Positions 62,401-64,000 of a stretch of 64,000 nucleotides of DNA are shown in pieces. Source of the DNA: Chondrilla cf. caribensis (Eukaryota; Porifera; Demospongiae; Chondrillida; Chondrillidae); contig OZ026549.1 in assembly GCA_964020155.1 (NCBI GenBank), forward strand, positions 3,085,133-3,149,132. The letters are read 5' to 3'. The translations under genes were made by a program, and so were the position numbers. How positions within the stretch are numbered: the stretch's first letter is position 1; every line of letters begins with the position of its first letter. The notes beneath the pieces were generated by a model. It did no database searches and was not told the DNA's origin. It saw only the letters and a program-made list of their open reading frames with translations.

Positions 62401-63679
62401 AATTAACAGGAAACACACACTTCTTGGTATGCCAAAAACACAAAGAGTTAGTCATCTCCTCCAAATTTTGGACATACACAAAACAAGCAACATTCATGTA
62501 AGATCAGAAGATTCTCTGGGAATACATATGTTTCATACCCAAGCCAAATTTGATCATAAGTAGGTTCATCGTTCAGAAGCTTAGCAACTGGAATTTGTTC
62601 AAAACATGATTATCACCTCCCTAAACTTCTGCTGTTTCAATGGGGAATTGGCCTGGACATGTATGTTTACTGTTAAAACCTAATAAAAATGATGAAACAG
62701 CTGAATATGAAGGCTAGGGTTTAATCAGAATTTAACTATCTGATTCATAACAGGTTAACAATGCCTTCATGCACAAAGATATTTGATGCACATGTCAGAA
62801 ACATTTTCATACTTTTACAAGTGTATGAAATGAAAAATCTCATTATCGTTATAGGAGGACATGTTATCCACAGTTATGGGAGGCTAGTCCACTCTCAACA
62901 TGTAATCACTAGAGGAGATCAACTTCTATCACCTGGTGATGGAACAGGGCCTGGAAGAATGGACTGCATAAGAACTGCACCAGAAACTGCTAGTTTTCGA
63001 TTATTTGGTGGTGATGAACCACCAAACAATTTATTAAATCGAAGTGATGAGGATGATGATCAAATGGCTACTTTATTCTTCAACCGAGCTTACTTGTCAA
63101 TGAACACTTTCACTGCAGAGTATTCCTGTCAGGATGATACATATATTCTTTTCTATTTATCACCAGGTAATAACTAGTACTAATACTAGGTATTACTTAC
63201 AATATGAAAGTGTTCAACAATTGCAATTACAGTATCAAGTGATATTAATTCTAACATTTTAATGACTACTACCAATATACACTAGGTATAACTTACAATA
63301 TGAAAGCATTTAACCATTGTAATTACAACATCAAGTGATATTAATTCTGATGCTTTATAATTGTTTTATCACTTCCTGATAGGTACATTATCCGATGTCA
63401 CTATCATGAGGGTTGTGACAAACACCACTGACGCAAGAATAGTCCTCAATGATATTCCCTCAGATATTTATAGAACCATTGTAGGATATGAACGTCATGA
63501 CCTTGGAGTGATACTGCAGGGAGAGTATGCAAATATTCTCAGACGTACACAGTATACATTCTCATCATTAGTCCCAGGTGCTAAGTACACAGTAGTAGTG
63601 CAGGGACTCCATGCATCTGCGAATGGACGTCAAAGAAGTCAGCATGTCACAAGAAGAGATTTCAAAACTAAAGTGAAAG
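59459..63679 (+). CDS. Receptor gene D: SP-Ig-Ig-FN3, continues past the window
   Basis: Exons seen: 59,459-59,528 signal peptide (MENIGKVYLMSILLCVISSA); 61,977-62,294 Ig; 62,855-63,166 Ig-like; 63,383-63,679 FN3. All are phase 1 with canonical borders and open frames. The second FN3, TM and tail would lie beyond 64,000, so the tail type (A/B or C) is unknown. The Ig exon is closest to gene C (about 10 residue differences) and differs from B at 13 residues. Intron 1 has the empty site of the gene B TIR element at 60,357-60,365. Confidence 0.75.
61114..61365 (-). other. Intronic antisense ORF (gene D copy)
   Basis: Counterpart of 22,509-22,823 with QPNGHGKSIIVKTVLPNIK; the function is unknown. 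Confidence 0.25.
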
Positions 63680-64000
63680 GTCAGGGTAATATCACATTTT
63701 ACTTGAGCATATTCATCTCATACTAGGTGGTGCATAATGAGTCTAATTTGGACTGAGTTACAATTGCTTGTGCTAGAGTTATTTGAAATGAGGGCAGGGC
63801 ACCACACAACTATTTGTTATTTTACGACATCAATTTATTGAGTATATGTGCTGGACTTCTCTTCGTATGTCCCTTTAGCCCCCACACATCACAACAAAGT
63901 ATAACTGAAATATAGAACGAAATAATTTACATGTATACGCATCCAATTTATACTTATACATTAATTATGCATACACATCTATGGATGTATTATATTAAAT
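63680..64000 (+). other. Intron of gene D at the window edge
   Basis: Matches the intron after FN3-1 in genes B (25,050 on) and C (47,782 on). No exon is seen before the end. Confidence 0.7.

Overview
The window looks like accessory DNA from a marine sponge, probably a demosponge of the Amphimedon type. This is an inference: the DNA is AT-rich and rich in microsatellites, has intron-split genes with GT/AG borders and decayed metazoan-type retroelements, and carries Ig/FN3 receptors with tyrosine-rich tails. No housekeeping gene, rRNA, tRNA or CRISPR array was seen.

The backbone is a tandemly repeated module of about 13-15 kb. Each module has two genes on the + strand: a small secreted cysteine-rich peptide (two exons) and, about 5-6.5 kb downstream, a type I membrane receptor. 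The receptor order is signal peptide, Ig, Ig-like, FN3, FN3, short stalk, transmembrane segment, tyrosine-rich tail. Unit I (about 1-14,500) has lost its peptide gene and all receptor ectodomain exons (gene A). Unit II (about 14,540-28,190) has a frameshifted peptide copy and a complete receptor (gene B, 711 codons by my splice model). Unit III (about 37,490-50,470) has an intact peptide gene and a receptor without the usual signal exon and with an unrelated tail (gene C). Unit IV (about 50,480 to the end) has an intact peptide gene and a receptor cut by the window edge (gene D). A decayed fifth partial unit lies at about 35,595-36,900.

All receptor introns are phase 1, so exons can be lost or exchanged without breaking the frame. 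That is what the paralogues show: ectodomain loss in A, tail exchange in C, a dead duplicated stalk exon in A and B. The first Ig exon of B and D differs by about 16 amino-acid-changing and 1 silent substitution, which suggests diversifying selection. A clustered, duplicating, tail-swapping Ig receptor family next to a secreted peptide family is a candidate recognition system (allorecognition or immunity). That role is inference.

Mobile elements fill the rest: a LINE-like element with RT, CCHC and a possible nuclease domain (2,190-5,206, minus; truncated relative at 336-1,407), several 3'-end fragments, a dead Ty3/gypsy-type LTR element (29,321-33,879), a LINE remnant (34,672-35,545), a dead pogo/Tigger element (41,283-42,855), a 1,176-bp TIR element with 9-bp target duplication (20,571-21,746), and several MITEs and palindromes. 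Paralogous units supply empty sites for several insertions, which orders them after the duplications.
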